A stretch of 64,000 bases of DNA from Kribbella jejuensis (GTDB lineage Bacteria; Actinomycetota; Actinomycetes; Propionibacteriales; Kribbellaceae), in contig NZ_VFMM01000001.1 of NCBI RefSeq assembly GCF_006715085.1, positions 3,038,001-3,102,000 on the forward strand. The letters are read 5' to 3'. Positions 44,794 through 52,715 of this stretch are shown here, piece after piece. Each line of letters starts with the position of its first letter. The stretch's first letter is position 1. The notes beneath the pieces are model-generated. The model saw nothing but the letters and a program-made list of their open reading frames with translations. It was not told the origin of the DNA and made no database searches. The position numbers and the translations under genes were made by a program.

Positions 44794-45869
44794 CCTCGAT
44801 CCGCGTGGCGATCGTCGGCGTCGGCAACTGCGCAAGCTCGCTCGTCCAGGGCGTGCACTACTACCGCGACGCGAAGCCGGAAGAGCGCGTCCCCGGTCTG
44901 ATGCACGTCCAGTTCGGTGACTACCACGTCCGTGACGTGGAGTTCGTGGCCGCGTTCGACGTGGACGGCAAGAAGGTCGGCCTGGACCTCGCCGACGCCA
45001 TCGGCGCCAGCGAGAACAACACGATCAAGATCTGCGACGTACCGCCGACCGGCATCACGGTGCAGCGCGGTCACACCCTCGACGGCCTCGGCAAGTACTA
45101 CCGCGAGACCATCACCGAGTCCGACGCGGCGCCGGTCGACGTCGTCGCGGCGCTGCGTGAGGCTGCTGTCGACGTCCTGGTCTGCTACCTGCCGGTGGGT
45201 TCGGAGCAGGCCGCGAAGTTCTACGCGCAGTGCGCGATCGACGCGGGTGTCGCGTTCGTGAACGCGCTGCCGGTGTTCATCGCAGGCACCAAGGAGTGGG
45301 CGGACAAGTTCACTGCGGCCGGCCTGCCGATCGTCGGCGACGACATCAAGTCGCAGATCGGTGCGACCATCACGCACCGCGTGCTGACCAAGCTGTTCGA
45401 GGACCGCGGTGTCACCGTGGACCGCACGTACCAGCTGAACGTCGGCGGCAACATGGACTTCAAGAACATGCTCGAGCGCGAGCGCCTGGAGTCGAAGAAG
45501 ATCAGCAAGACCCAGTCCGTCACCTCGCAACTGCAGGACGAGATCGACCCCCGCAACGTGCACATCGGCCCGTCGGACTACGTGGCCTGGCTGGACGACC
45601 GCAAGTGGGCCTTCATCCGCCTCGAGGGCCGCAACTTCGGCGACGTCCCGCTGTCCCTGGAGTACAAGCTCGAGGTCTGGGACTCCCCGAACTCGGCCGG
45701 CATCATCATCGACGCCATCCGCGCCGCCAAGATCGCCAAGGACCGCGGCATCGGTGGCCCGATCCTCTCCGCGTCGTCGTACTTCATGAAGTCCCCGCCC
45801 GAACAGTACGCCGACGACGTCGCCCGCGAGCAGGTAGAAAAGTTCATCCGCGGCGAAATCGACCGCTGA
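44790..45869 (+). CDS. ino1: myo-Inositol-1-phosphate synthase
   Basis: 359 residues, the length of actinobacterial Ino1. NAD motif [16 protein letters not shown] (6-21), the conserved NALPVFIAG and [15 protein letters not shown] active-site segments, [13 protein letters not shown], and [15 protein letters not shown]. It converts glucose 6-phosphate to inositol 1-phosphate, feeding mycothiol and phosphatidylinositol synthesis. Translationally coupled to padR. Confidence 0.97.
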   Translation: MTSIRVAIVGVGNCASSLVQGVHYYRDAKPEERVPGLMHVQFGDYHVRDVEFVAAFDVDGKKVGLDLADAIGASENNTIKICDVPPTGITVQRGHTLDGLGKYYRETITESDAAPVDVVAALREAAVDVLVCYLPVGSEQAAKFYAQCAIDAGVAFVNALPVFIAGTKEWADKFTAAGLPIVGDDIKSQIGATITHRVLTKLFEDRGVTVDRTYQLNVGGNMDFKNMLERERLESKKISKTQSVTSQLQDEIDPRNVHIGPSDYVAWLDDRKWAFIRLEGRNFGDVPLSLEYKLEVWDSPNSAGIIIDAIRAAKIAKDRGIGGPILSASSYFMKSPPEQYADDVAREQVEKFIRGEIDR

Positions 45870-45886
45870 CCTCGTAAGTTGTAGGC

Positions 45887-46717
45887 ATGTGGCTCCACGT
45901 GGGATGTGCGCAATGGACACATCCCGCGTGGCCGCAGCCTTCGCGGGAGAAGTTGCGGGCGTATGCGTCGTGGTGCAATGCGGTGGAGAGCAATACGACG
46001 TTCTATGCGACGCCTTCCCGGGCGGTGGTGGCGAATTGGGCGGCGCAGACGCCGCCTGATTTTCGGTTCGTGGTGAAGTTGCCGCAGGTCATCACGCACG
46101 AACGTCGGCTCACCAACGTCGACACTGAGCTTCGCGGGTTCCTGAGTGCGATCGAGCCGCTCGGGCCGCGCAACCATGCGGTCTGGATTCAGTTGCCGGC
46201 CGCCTTCTCCCCCACCGACCTCGGTGCGCTCGCCGCCTTTCTCCACAACGCGCCGCGCGACCATCGGTACGCCGTGGAAGTCCGGCACCGCGCATTCTTC
46301 GAAGATGCGACGGCATCGGCGAACCTCGAGCGCGTACTCGCCCGGGCTCAGGCGGAGTGGATCCCGTTCGACACCGGCACGCTGTTCGCGCGCCGCCCGA
46401 CCAGCTTCGCCGAGCGGGACGCGTGGATGAAGAAGCCGCGGGTCGCCCGGCGGACCCGCGTACTGACCGGTCATCCGATCGTCCGCTACATCGGCCGCGA
46501 CTCCGTGGAAGAAACCGTCGACGGCTGGTCCTACCTCGTCGACCTCGTCGTCCACTGGATCTCCGAAGGCCGCTCGCCGACGATCTTCCTGCACACGCCG
46601 GACAACGTCGAGGCCCTCAACCTCGCCCGCCGTTTCCACGCGACCGTCGCCGCCGCCGTCCCGGCCGTCGCTCCCCTCCCCGAGCCCGTCGAGGCCGAGC
46701 CGCCGACGCTCTTCTAG
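45887..46717 (+). CDS. DUF72 family protein (YecE-like)
   Basis: 276 residues. MWLHVGCAQWTHPAW and WCNAVESNTTFYATPSRAVVANWAAQTP are the conserved N-terminal segments of DUF72, a TIM-barrel family of unknown function; FRFVVKLPQVITHERRL and YAVEVRH follow. Starts 17 bases after ino1 and may be cotranscribed with it. Confidence 0.9.
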   Translation: MWLHVGCAQWTHPAWPQPSREKLRAYASWCNAVESNTTFYATPSRAVVANWAAQTPPDFRFVVKLPQVITHERRLTNVDTELRGFLSAIEPLGPRNHAVWIQLPAAFSPTDLGALAAFLHNAPRDHRYAVEVRHRAFFEDATASANLERVLARAQAEWIPFDTGTLFARRPTSFAERDAWMKKPRVARRTRVLTGHPIVRYIGRDSVEETVDGWSYLVDLVVHWISEGRSPTIFLHTPDNVEALNLARRFHATVAAAVPAVAPLPEPVEAEPPTLF

Positions 46718-46723
46718 GCCTGG

Positions 46724-46732
46724 TTATCCACA
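46724..46732 (+). promoter_or_regulatory. Perfect DnaA-box 9-mer TTATCCACA
   Basis: An exact match to the consensus, in the spacer after the DUF72 gene. The actinobacterial variant TTGTCCACA (or its complement) also occurs at 44116-44124, 16354-16362 and 32711-32719. Whether DnaA binds any of them is unknown. Confidence 0.35.
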
Positions 46733-46809
46733 GTTTCAAAAGTCCCCCGTAGAAACGGCGCCGATCTCCGTATGTTCTCCGCCGACTTCACAACTCGGGA
46801 GGACAACTC

Positions 46810-46992
46810 ATGGAGCACTCGACCGGTACGACGACCCGCACCGACCGCCACGCCGAGCGGCAAGCCCGCAACGACTGGCTGATCACCGAACTCAGCCGCC
46901 TCGCCGCCGAGACCCACGACCCAGCCGAAAAGGCACGCTACCGACGCACCGCCGACTCGCTCGTCCGGCTCGCGATCGCGATGCGCTCGTGA
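46810..46992 (+). CDS. Small charged helical protein
   Basis: 60 residues, rich in Arg, Thr and Ala, predicted mostly helical (NDWLITELSRLAAETHD, then ARYRRTADSLVRLAIAMRS). No family recognised. A good ribosome binding site (GGGAGGA, 5 bases before the ATG) and a GTGA overlap with the next gene support it as a real first gene of the HExxH locus. Confidence 0.65.
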   Translation: MEHSTGTTTRTDRHAERQARNDWLITELSRLAAETHDPAEKARYRRTADSLVRLAIAMRS

Positions 46993-47963
46993 CCGCGACC
47001 CTTCAGGCCCCGACCTCGATCAGCGAGCTACTGACCCTCAGCGGCGACACGGCCCGCGACCTCGCCGGCGCCGACCAGTCCGCGTGGAACGGGCGCGTCG
47101 TCGGTACGTCGAGCTCGATCCTCGGCCTGGCGCACTGGGACGGCACGCTCTACCTCGACAACGACGCGATCCTCGCCCCGATCCACCACCTGTACGAACA
47201 CGCCGGCGAGAACCACCCGTCGCAGACCCTGTTCGCGTACCGCGAATCCCTCGCCACCTTGCTCCACGAGCACGCCCACTTCCTCGGCCCGTCCGGTGCC
47301 ACTCAAGAGGCAGCCCGCGAGGGCTTCGTCGAACCCGGCAGCCGCCAACTGGAGGAAGGCGTCACCGAGGCCTGGGCCCAGGACAACATCGACGAATACA
47401 TAAACCGCCTAGGCATCGACAAAGTTGCCCCAGGCATCAACACGGTCCGCTCCGGCGGTTACTACCCCTCCTTCGTCCCCGCCGTCCGCCAACTTGCCGC
47501 CGAGCTGGAGACCCGCATCGGCCTGCCCAGCGGCCAGGTCCTGCAGGACCTCAACCGCCAAACCGCCGCCGGCCAGCTCCCGCTCTTGGTCGACCTCGTC
47601 TACAACTCCACCCGACTCCCCGACCTCGAGCCACCCGGCGCCGACACCCGCTCCCGCCTCGAGTCGATCCTCCGCTCGGGCCTCTCCCACCTCGACACCT
47701 ACGAACTCGCCGCACCCGACCTGGCCGCAACCAAGTCCCGCCTCACCGCCGAAAACCTCCTCGCGCACCTCGGCCAAGAAATCCGCACCGCCGAATCCGC
47801 CTACACCTTCAACCCGATCCACCTCACACCCCCGGCCCAGCAAACAGCCCTGTTCGGTATCGCGCCCCCGACAGCGCCCTCCCAGCCGAAGACGTCCCAC
47901 CCATCCCCTGCCCGTACCAACCATCCAGCCGCTGCCCGAGGAGGCCTGATTCGAACCGCCTGA
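46989..47963 (+). CDS. HExxH putative metalloprotein, copy 1
   Basis: 324 residues. LLHEHAHFLG carries HExxH (93-97), and LEEGVTEAWAQ about 25 residues later supplies Glu candidates (122, 123, 127) for a third zinc ligand, as in gluzincin-like peptidases. SAWNGRV near the N-terminus and YINRLGIDKVAPGI, YYPSFVPAVRQLA after the motif recur in the gene at 49022-50041. The last 50 residues are Pro/Ser-rich and disordered. No signal peptide or membrane helix, so it is probably cytoplasmic or exported by another route. I do not recognise the family; peptidase activity is inferred from the motif only. Confidence 0.75.
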   Translation: MTATLQAPTSISELLTLSGDTARDLAGADQSAWNGRVVGTSSSILGLAHWDGTLYLDNDAILAPIHHLYEHAGENHPSQTLFAYRESLATLLHEHAHFLGPSGATQEAAREGFVEPGSRQLEEGVTEAWAQDNIDEYINRLGIDKVAPGINTVRSGGYYPSFVPAVRQLAAELETRIGLPSGQVLQDLNRQTAAGQLPLLVDLVYNSTRLPDLEPPGADTRSRLESILRSGLSHLDTYELAAPDLAATKSRLTAENLLAHLGQEIRTAESAYTFNPIHLTPPAQQTALFGIAPPTAPSQPKTSHPSPARTNHPAAARGGLIRTA

Positions 47964-48013
47964 CAAATCCGCCGTCGCCTCGTTGGCCGGTCGAGACGGG
48001 AATACTGAGGCCC

Positions 48014-48466
48014 ATGGACTGCGCAGCGTATGACGAGCAGGAGCAGCGGCTGGTCGATGCGGTCATGGCCAAGACGATCGCCAAGGAAGACCTGTGGAGC
48101 GAGATCGACCGCTTGAAGGCCCTGATTCAGGGGGTGGAGCCGGCAGCCGATCGCGAACGTGCCGAGGCCAGCATGAAGTCGCTCGAGCGCGCGCTGAGCT
48201 ACAAGGCTCCGCCGATGTCCGACGAAATGGCCGCCGCGGTCCGAGTCCAGTCGCAGGCCCTCACCAGCAACGGCACTCCTGACGAACGCATCCAGGTGCT
48301 CGAGACCGCGATGGCCGAAATCGGCCGGATCGCCGCTTCCGTGGACGGCGCCGAGGCCGGCCGCATCCGCCACCTCAGCGAGCGCCTCGCAATGCACCTC
48401 GAAACTATCCACAACCATCCCGACGATCAGGACACCGACGGCGGATCTTTTCTCGTACGACGCTGA
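48014..48466 (+). CDS. Helical protein of the HExxH locus, copy 1
   Basis: 150 residues, predicted all-helical with an amphipathic pattern (LVDAVMAKTIAKEDLWSEIDRL, RIQVLETAMAEIGRIAASV, RIRHLSERLAMHLETI). Its second half aligns with the next protein: G-T-x-x-ERI...AEIG-I-A...L-E-LAM. GAGG is 4 bases before the ATG. No known domain. It may be a partner or regulator of the neighbouring HExxH proteins. Confidence 0.72.
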   Translation: MDCAAYDEQEQRLVDAVMAKTIAKEDLWSEIDRLKALIQGVEPAADRERAEASMKSLERALSYKAPPMSDEMAAAVRVQSQALTSNGTPDERIQVLETAMAEIGRIAASVDGAEAGRIRHLSERLAMHLETIHNHPDDQDTDGGSFLVRR

Positions 48467-48564
48467 ACAAGTAGGGCGCCGCTCGGCCCTAACGCTCGAT
48501 CAGCGGCCGGCCCGACAGAGCGCGGAAGGGAAGGCTTTCAACTAGACGAATGAGATAGTGCACC

Positions 48565-48984
48565 ATGGACTTCCCCAGCTTCGACGCCGAGTACGGTGCC
48601 TTGCTCGACCGCGGGCTGTCGATGCAACCGATCGCCTTCGCGGTCGAGGTCGATCGGCTGCGGAGACTGGCCGGTCAGGTCGAGCCCACTGCGAGCCAGG
48701 AGCGAGCTCACCACCTCGTCGCCAAGCTCGACAAGGTTCTGGATAACCACCAGAAGTCCGTCTCCGAAACAGTGCGAGCAGCACTCCATGTCCATCGGCG
48801 CGCGCGCAACGCCAAGGGCACGCTGCCGGAGCGAATCGCCACCATCAGAGCCGGAATTGCGGAGATCGGCCAGATCGCCGACAGCGCTGCCGTCGAGGAG
48901 CGAACCGGGATCCTGCAGCTGAACGAGTCCCTCGCAATGCTGGCCGAGTCGTTGGAGATCAGCGCTTCGAACACCGACCGCTAG
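48565..48984 (+). CDS. Helical protein of the HExxH locus, copy 2
   Basis: 139 residues, all-helical, homologous to the preceding protein in GTLPERIATIRAGIAEIGQIA and LQLNESLAMLAESL, with a shared EVDRLRRLAGQVEPTAS/EIDRLKALIQGVEPAAD segment near the N-terminus. No recognised family. It precedes the second HExxH gene by 37 bases, giving a helical-protein/HExxH pair. Confidence 0.72.
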   Translation: MDFPSFDAEYGALLDRGLSMQPIAFAVEVDRLRRLAGQVEPTASQERAHHLVAKLDKVLDNHQKSVSETVRAALHVHRRARNAKGTLPERIATIRAGIAEIGQIADSAAVEERTGILQLNESLAMLAESLEISASNTDR

Positions 48985-49021
48985 CCGATTCGCACGATTC
49001 GCAGCACAGGAGTTGCCGGTC

Positions 49022-50041
49022 GTGGTCACGACGTATGACGAGCTGAGAGAGCAGCAGGCCAGGGCTGCTGTTCGAGTCATGGGTGCGCACCACTCGTCAT
49101 GGAACGGCAGCGTCGCGCTGCTCCCGGAAGATAGTTCGCGGAAAGGCAACGTCAGCTGGGATCACACGATCAACTACCACCCGTCGGTGGTCAGCGATCT
49201 GCGGGAGATGTTCGCCACCGCGGGCCAGCAGCACGACCAGGCCACTCTGCAGCGCTATCGCGAGGCTTTGCGGGTCGTCTTTCACGAAAACATCCACCTC
49301 CTGGCGGCGCGAGGTACTTCGCATGCGATGGGCGCCGATGCCTACCAGCAGCCACACAACCAGGTGGTCGAGGAGGCAACCACCGAGCTGGCCACGCAGC
49401 AGGCGCTGAACGAGTACATTCGCGAGCTCGGCCTGGAACAGATTGCGCCCGGCATCAGCGACGTGCGGACGGCTCCGGCCTACGGCGAGTACGTACCGGC
49501 GGTTCGTTCCTTCAGCGAGGAGATCGGCGAAGCGGTCGGACAGTCAGCTGAGGAGGTCGTCCGCAGGCTCGCGATCGTGAACGCCGAGGACAAGCTAGCC
49601 GTCGCCGCTGTGCTGCTGTACGACGAGAAGGTCGGCCAACTGGCACCGGCCCAAGCCAGGGTGGGCGGGATCCAGGCGCTGGTGGAGACGATGCAGCCCG
49701 CCTTCGCAGCGATCCACGAGTTCGATCCCGGCGATCCTCAGGATGTGCAGATGTCTGAGCTCGCGGGCCTGAACGCGGCGCGCAAGGCGACGATCAAGGC
49801 CGAGGAGCTGCAGGAGTTCTGGACGCAGAACCAGGACCTTCGCCGCAGTCTGGACGCCGGCCTCGGCGCCGGCGCATCGGGTGTCGATCAGTCGAACCGA
49901 CCACCGTCCCAGAACGAGCACGACGGTCGTCTCCCCGAGGCCGGCACCGGCCGCCGCGATCCAGGTCCTCGACCCGGTGCTGCACACCCCAACAGAAACG
50001 GCAGACGACCAGCGGGACCCCACCGGAGCCTGGGCGACTGA
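49022..50041 (+). CDS. HExxH putative metalloprotein, copy 2
   Basis: 339 residues from a GTG spaced about 9 bases from AGGAG; a TTG nine bases earlier is in frame but touches the ribosome binding site. HENIHLLA (88-92 as HExxH) and VEEATTELATQ (Glu117, 118, 122) match copy 1, as do HSSWNGSV, YIRELGLEQIAPGI and YGEYVPAVRSF. From about residue 275 the chain becomes Arg/Pro/Gly-rich and runs into the tandem repeat array, so the tail may have been altered by it. Function unknown; possible zinc peptidase. Confidence 0.74.
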   Translation: MVTTYDELREQQARAAVRVMGAHHSSWNGSVALLPEDSSRKGNVSWDHTINYHPSVVSDLREMFATAGQQHDQATLQRYREALRVVFHENIHLLAARGTSHAMGADAYQQPHNQVVEEATTELATQQALNEYIRELGLEQIAPGISDVRTAPAYGEYVPAVRSFSEEIGEAVGQSAEEVVRRLAIVNAEDKLAVAAVLLYDEKVGQLAPAQARVGGIQALVETMQPAFAAIHEFDPGDPQDVQMSELAGLNAARKATIKAEELQEFWTQNQDLRRSLDAGLGAGASGVDQSNRPPSQNEHDGRLPEAGTGRRDPGPRPGAAHPNRNGRRPAGPHRSLGD

Positions 50042-50490
50042 CCGATCCGTCCGGCCGGCCTGGGCGACTCACCGATCCTGTCGGGACTGAGCGACTCACC
50101 GACACGTCCCGTCGGGGCCTGGGCCACTCACCGATCCGTCCCGTCCCGGACTGAGCGACTCACCGATCCGTCTGGCCGGGGAGTGGGCGACACACCGACC
50201 CATCCGGCCGGGCATGGGCGACTCACCGATCCGTCGCGTCGAGGACCGGGCAGCTCACCGACCCGCCCCGTCCAGGAGCGGGCAGCGCGGCTGGCGGACA
50301 CGCCGGCGCCCGAGTTCGCTGCGGGGCGCTGCCGCATTGGCCCTCGACGAGCTGACCAGCGAGCTCACCGACCCGTCCCGTCGAGGATCGGGCAGCTCAC
50401 CGATCCGCCCCGTCGAGGATCGGGCAGCTCACCGATCCGTCCGGTCCGGGACTGGGGGACTCACCGATCGGTGTGGTCGGCGATTGTCGC
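50031..50490. repeat. Degenerate tandem repeat array, unit about 31-33 bases
   Basis: About 12 units with the core GACTCACCGATCCGTC preceded by CTGGGC and followed by CCGTCGGGGA-like sequence, in two blocks (50031-50290 and 50355-50490) separated by about 65 bases of unrelated sequence. Unit length varies between 29 and 33, so no reading frame is kept. It begins at the end of the second HExxH gene. Confidence 0.8.
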
Positions 50491-50688
50491 GTGCATTCGG
50501 GTGGCGCCGGAGCAGGTCGCAAACAGGTGTGGCCTGGAACCGGGGCGATCACCTCGGGGTCTGGATGGGGGCTCGGCTGGGTCCACGCCACGTTCGGAGA
50601 GGCCGCGTTCTCGTCGCGCAGGCTGCTTGTGGGCGGTCGGTGGGTACGGTGGCGGGCAGGTTGGTGTGAGTGGGAATGGAGGTTGGTT
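50491..50688. other. Spacer before the amidohydrolase gene
   Basis: About 200 bases, becoming G- and T-rich toward the next start. The frame of the amidohydrolase is open through it but reads Trp/Arg/Gly-rich nonsense. It must hold the amidohydrolase promoter. I see no clear -35/-10 pair. Confidence 0.4.
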
Positions 50689-51879
50689 GTGGGGTTTGTT
50701 GGTGAGGGTGCGGGGATTTTGGCGGGGTTGGTGGAGTTGCGGCGGGTGTTGCATCGGGAGCCTGAGGTGGGGCTGGTGTTGCCGCGGACTCAGGAGGTGG
50801 TGATGGATGCGTTGGCGGGGCTGCCGTTGGAGGTGAGTACCGGGCGTGAGGTGACGTCGGTGGTAGCGGTGTTGCGGGGTGGGGCGCCGGGGCCGACGGT
50901 GTTGTTGCGGGGTGACATGGATGCGTTGCCGGTGGTCGAGGAGACCGGGTTGGCGTACGCCGCCGAGAACGGGAACATGCATGCCTGCGGTCACGACCTG
51001 CATACCGCGGGGCTGGTCGGCGCCGCGCGACTGCTGAGCGCTCACCGTGACGAGTTGCACGGGAACGTGATCTTCATGTTTCAGCCCGGCGAGGAAGGGC
51101 TCGGCGGTGCGGGGTACATGCTGCGCGAGGGCCTGCTCGCGGCGACGGGTGACAAGCCGATCGCGGCGTACGCGTTGCATGTCTGGGCGCAGGCCGCGAA
51201 GGGGATCTTCCAACTGCGGCCCGGCACGATGATGGCGAGTTCGAACCAGTTGCACATCACCGTGCACGGCAAGGGCGGCCACGGATCGATGCCGTCGACA
51301 ACGATCGACCCGGTGCCGGTGGTCGCGGAGATCGTGCTCGCGTTGCAGGCGTACGTGACGCGGCGGGTCGATGTGTTCGATCCGGTAGTGGTCACCGTGA
51401 CGCAACTCGAGGCGGGCGTCGCGATCAACGTCATCCCCAACACGGCCCGGCTCGGCGCGACCGTGCGGACCTTGTCCGACGCGAGACTCGAACAGCTGAC
51501 GCGGGACCTTCCCGCGCTGGCGGAGCGGATCGCGGCGGCGTACGGGTGCACGGTGGACGCGCAGCTGAGCCCGCAGTACCCGGTGACGGTGAACGATGCC
51601 GGGCGTACTGCGGAGACGACCGAGGTGCTCACGGGTCTGTTCGGGGCGGAACGCGTGCAGCCGCTCGACAATCCGTTGATGGGCGCGGAGGACTTCTCGA
51701 TGGTGCTGCGGGAGGTGCCTGGCGCATTCACGATGGTGGGTGCCCGGCCTGACGACGTCAGCGCTGAGGAGGCTCCGTCCAACCACTCCAGCATCGTTCG
51801 CTTCGACGACGCCGTACTCGCCGACAACGCCGCCGCCCTAGCGGAGTTGGCGGCGCACCATCTCGTTCCGCGGGGGTAG
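50689..51879 (+). CDS. M20-family metal-dependent amidohydrolase
   Basis: 396 residues. RGDMDALPV, MHACGHDLHTA (metal-binding Cys and His) and MFQPGEEGLGG identify the IAA-amino-acid hydrolase/hippurate hydrolase/N-acyl-amino-acid deacylase group; HGKGGHGSMPSTTIDP marks the dimerisation domain. It hydrolyses N-acyl amino acids or related amides; the substrate is not predictable. The GTG at 50689 is chosen for GGAGG 6 bases upstream. The first 60 codons use many GTG, TTG and GGG, unlike the rest of the gene. Confidence 0.92.
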   Translation: MGFVGEGAGILAGLVELRRVLHREPEVGLVLPRTQEVVMDALAGLPLEVSTGREVTSVVAVLRGGAPGPTVLLRGDMDALPVVEETGLAYAAENGNMHACGHDLHTAGLVGAARLLSAHRDELHGNVIFMFQPGEEGLGGAGYMLREGLLAATGDKPIAAYALHVWAQAAKGIFQLRPGTMMASSNQLHITVHGKGGHGSMPSTTIDPVPVVAEIVLALQAYVTRRVDVFDPVVVTVTQLEAGVAINVIPNTARLGATVRTLSDARLEQLTRDLPALAERIAAAYGCTVDAQLSPQYPVTVNDAGRTAETTEVLTGLFGAERVQPLDNPLMGAEDFSMVLREVPGAFTMVGARPDDVSAEEAPSNHSSIVRFDDAVLADNAAALAELAAHHLVPRG

Positions 51880-51893
51880 CTGGCGGGGTGTTG

Positions 51894-51949
51894 CGTTAGT
51901 GTGACTAACGATCTACATTAGTTGGCGTCGCCAACATTAGTCTCACTAA
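51894..51949. promoter_or_regulatory. Multi-palindrome operator upstream of the SnoaL-like gene
   Basis: Three perfect dyads in 56 bases: CGTTAGT-gtg-ACTAACG (51894-51910), GTTGGCG-t-CGCCAAC (51921-51935) and TTAGT-ctc-ACTAA (51937-51949). ACATTAGT also repeats directly at 51915 and 51934. The five TTAGT/ACTAA half-sites point to a dimeric repressor binding cooperatively. It lies between the amidohydrolase stop and the next ribosome binding site. Confidence 0.7.
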
Positions 51950-51965
51950 CTATTATCAGGAGTCC

Positions 51966-52391
51966 ATGATGACCGATCTTCGCGAACTCGCCGACCGTAG
52001 TGAGCTTGCCGAGCTCGTCGCGCGCCACAGCCTGTGGCTGGACGAGCTCCGGTACGACGAGTCCGACCAACTGTTCACCGACGACGTCGTGGTCAAGTCG
52101 CTCCGCGGGGAGGCGACTGGCATCGAGGCGCTCATCCAGATCGCCCGCAAGGGACACGACACGTACGCGCGTACCCTGCACAACAAGTCGAACCTGGTGA
52201 TCCAGGTTGACGGCGACACCGCGGTGGTACGCGCCAACGACGTCGCCGTACTGGTCCGCCACGACATGACCGAAGAGATCGCCGCGGCCGTCCACCACTA
52301 CACCGCCCGCCGCACTCCCGCAGGCTGGCGCTTCGATGGGCTTGAGGTCGCCCCGCTGGCACTCACGGCCCCACTCGCCCGCGCTATCTAG
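51966..52391 (+). CDS. SnoaL/NTF2-like protein
   Basis: 141 residues. LADRSELAELVARHSLWLDELRYDESDQLFTDD is the typical opening helix pair of SnoaL-type folds (written here as the family's ELxxRYxxxxDxxD-like pattern), followed by GIEALIQIAR and a strand-rich half ending WRFDGLEVAPL. Proteins of this fold may be cyclases, isomerases or plain binding proteins; activity unknown. AGGAG is 4 bases before the first of two ATG codons. Controlled most likely by the palindromes just upstream. Confidence 0.82.
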   Translation: MMTDLRELADRSELAELVARHSLWLDELRYDESDQLFTDDVVVKSLRGEATGIEALIQIARKGHDTYARTLHNKSNLVIQVDGDTAVVRANDVAVLVRHDMTEEIAAAVHHYTARRTPAGWRFDGLEVAPLALTAPLARAI

Positions 52392-52712
52392 GGCCGGTAG
52401 CCCCGGTAGCCCCGGTCGGTCCGGTAGGCCGGTTCGGCGCGGTAGGCCGGTAGGTCCGGTCGGTCCGGCAGGCCGGTTCGGCGCTGTAGGTCCGGTCGGT
52501 CCGGTAGGTCCGGTCGGTCCCGTAGGCCGGTTCGGCGCGGTAGGCCGGTTCGGCGCGGTAGCCCGGTAGGTCCGGTGGATCCGGCAGGCCGGTCGGTCCG
52601 GTAGCCCAGTCAGCCCGGTCGGTCCGGTAGGACGGTCGGTCCGGTCGGTTCGGTAGGCCGGTTGGTTCGGTGGGTCGGTGGGCCGGTTGGTTCGGTGGGT
52701 CGAGCGGGTGGT
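52392..52712. repeat. Degenerate repeat array of GGTCCGGTAGGCC-type units
   Basis: About 320 bases built from GGTCCGGT, GGTAGGCCGGT, CGGTCGGT and GTTCGGCGCGGTA elements in changing order, between the SnoaL-like stop and the metalloprotease stop. Reading it in the forward direction gives a collagen-like VGPVGP peptide, but no ribosome binding site or conserved protein supports coding. Different in sequence from the arrays at 8990 and 50031. Confidence 0.75.
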
Positions 52713-52715
52713 GAG

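Noticed and set aside
50031..50490. CRISPR array
   Set aside because: Units are imperfect, directly adjoining and lack unique spacers; no cas genes nearby.
52336..52569. Collagen-like peptide with VGPVGP repeats
   Set aside because: It comes from reading the GC-rich repeat array; no initiation signal, and the repeat period does not keep one frame.
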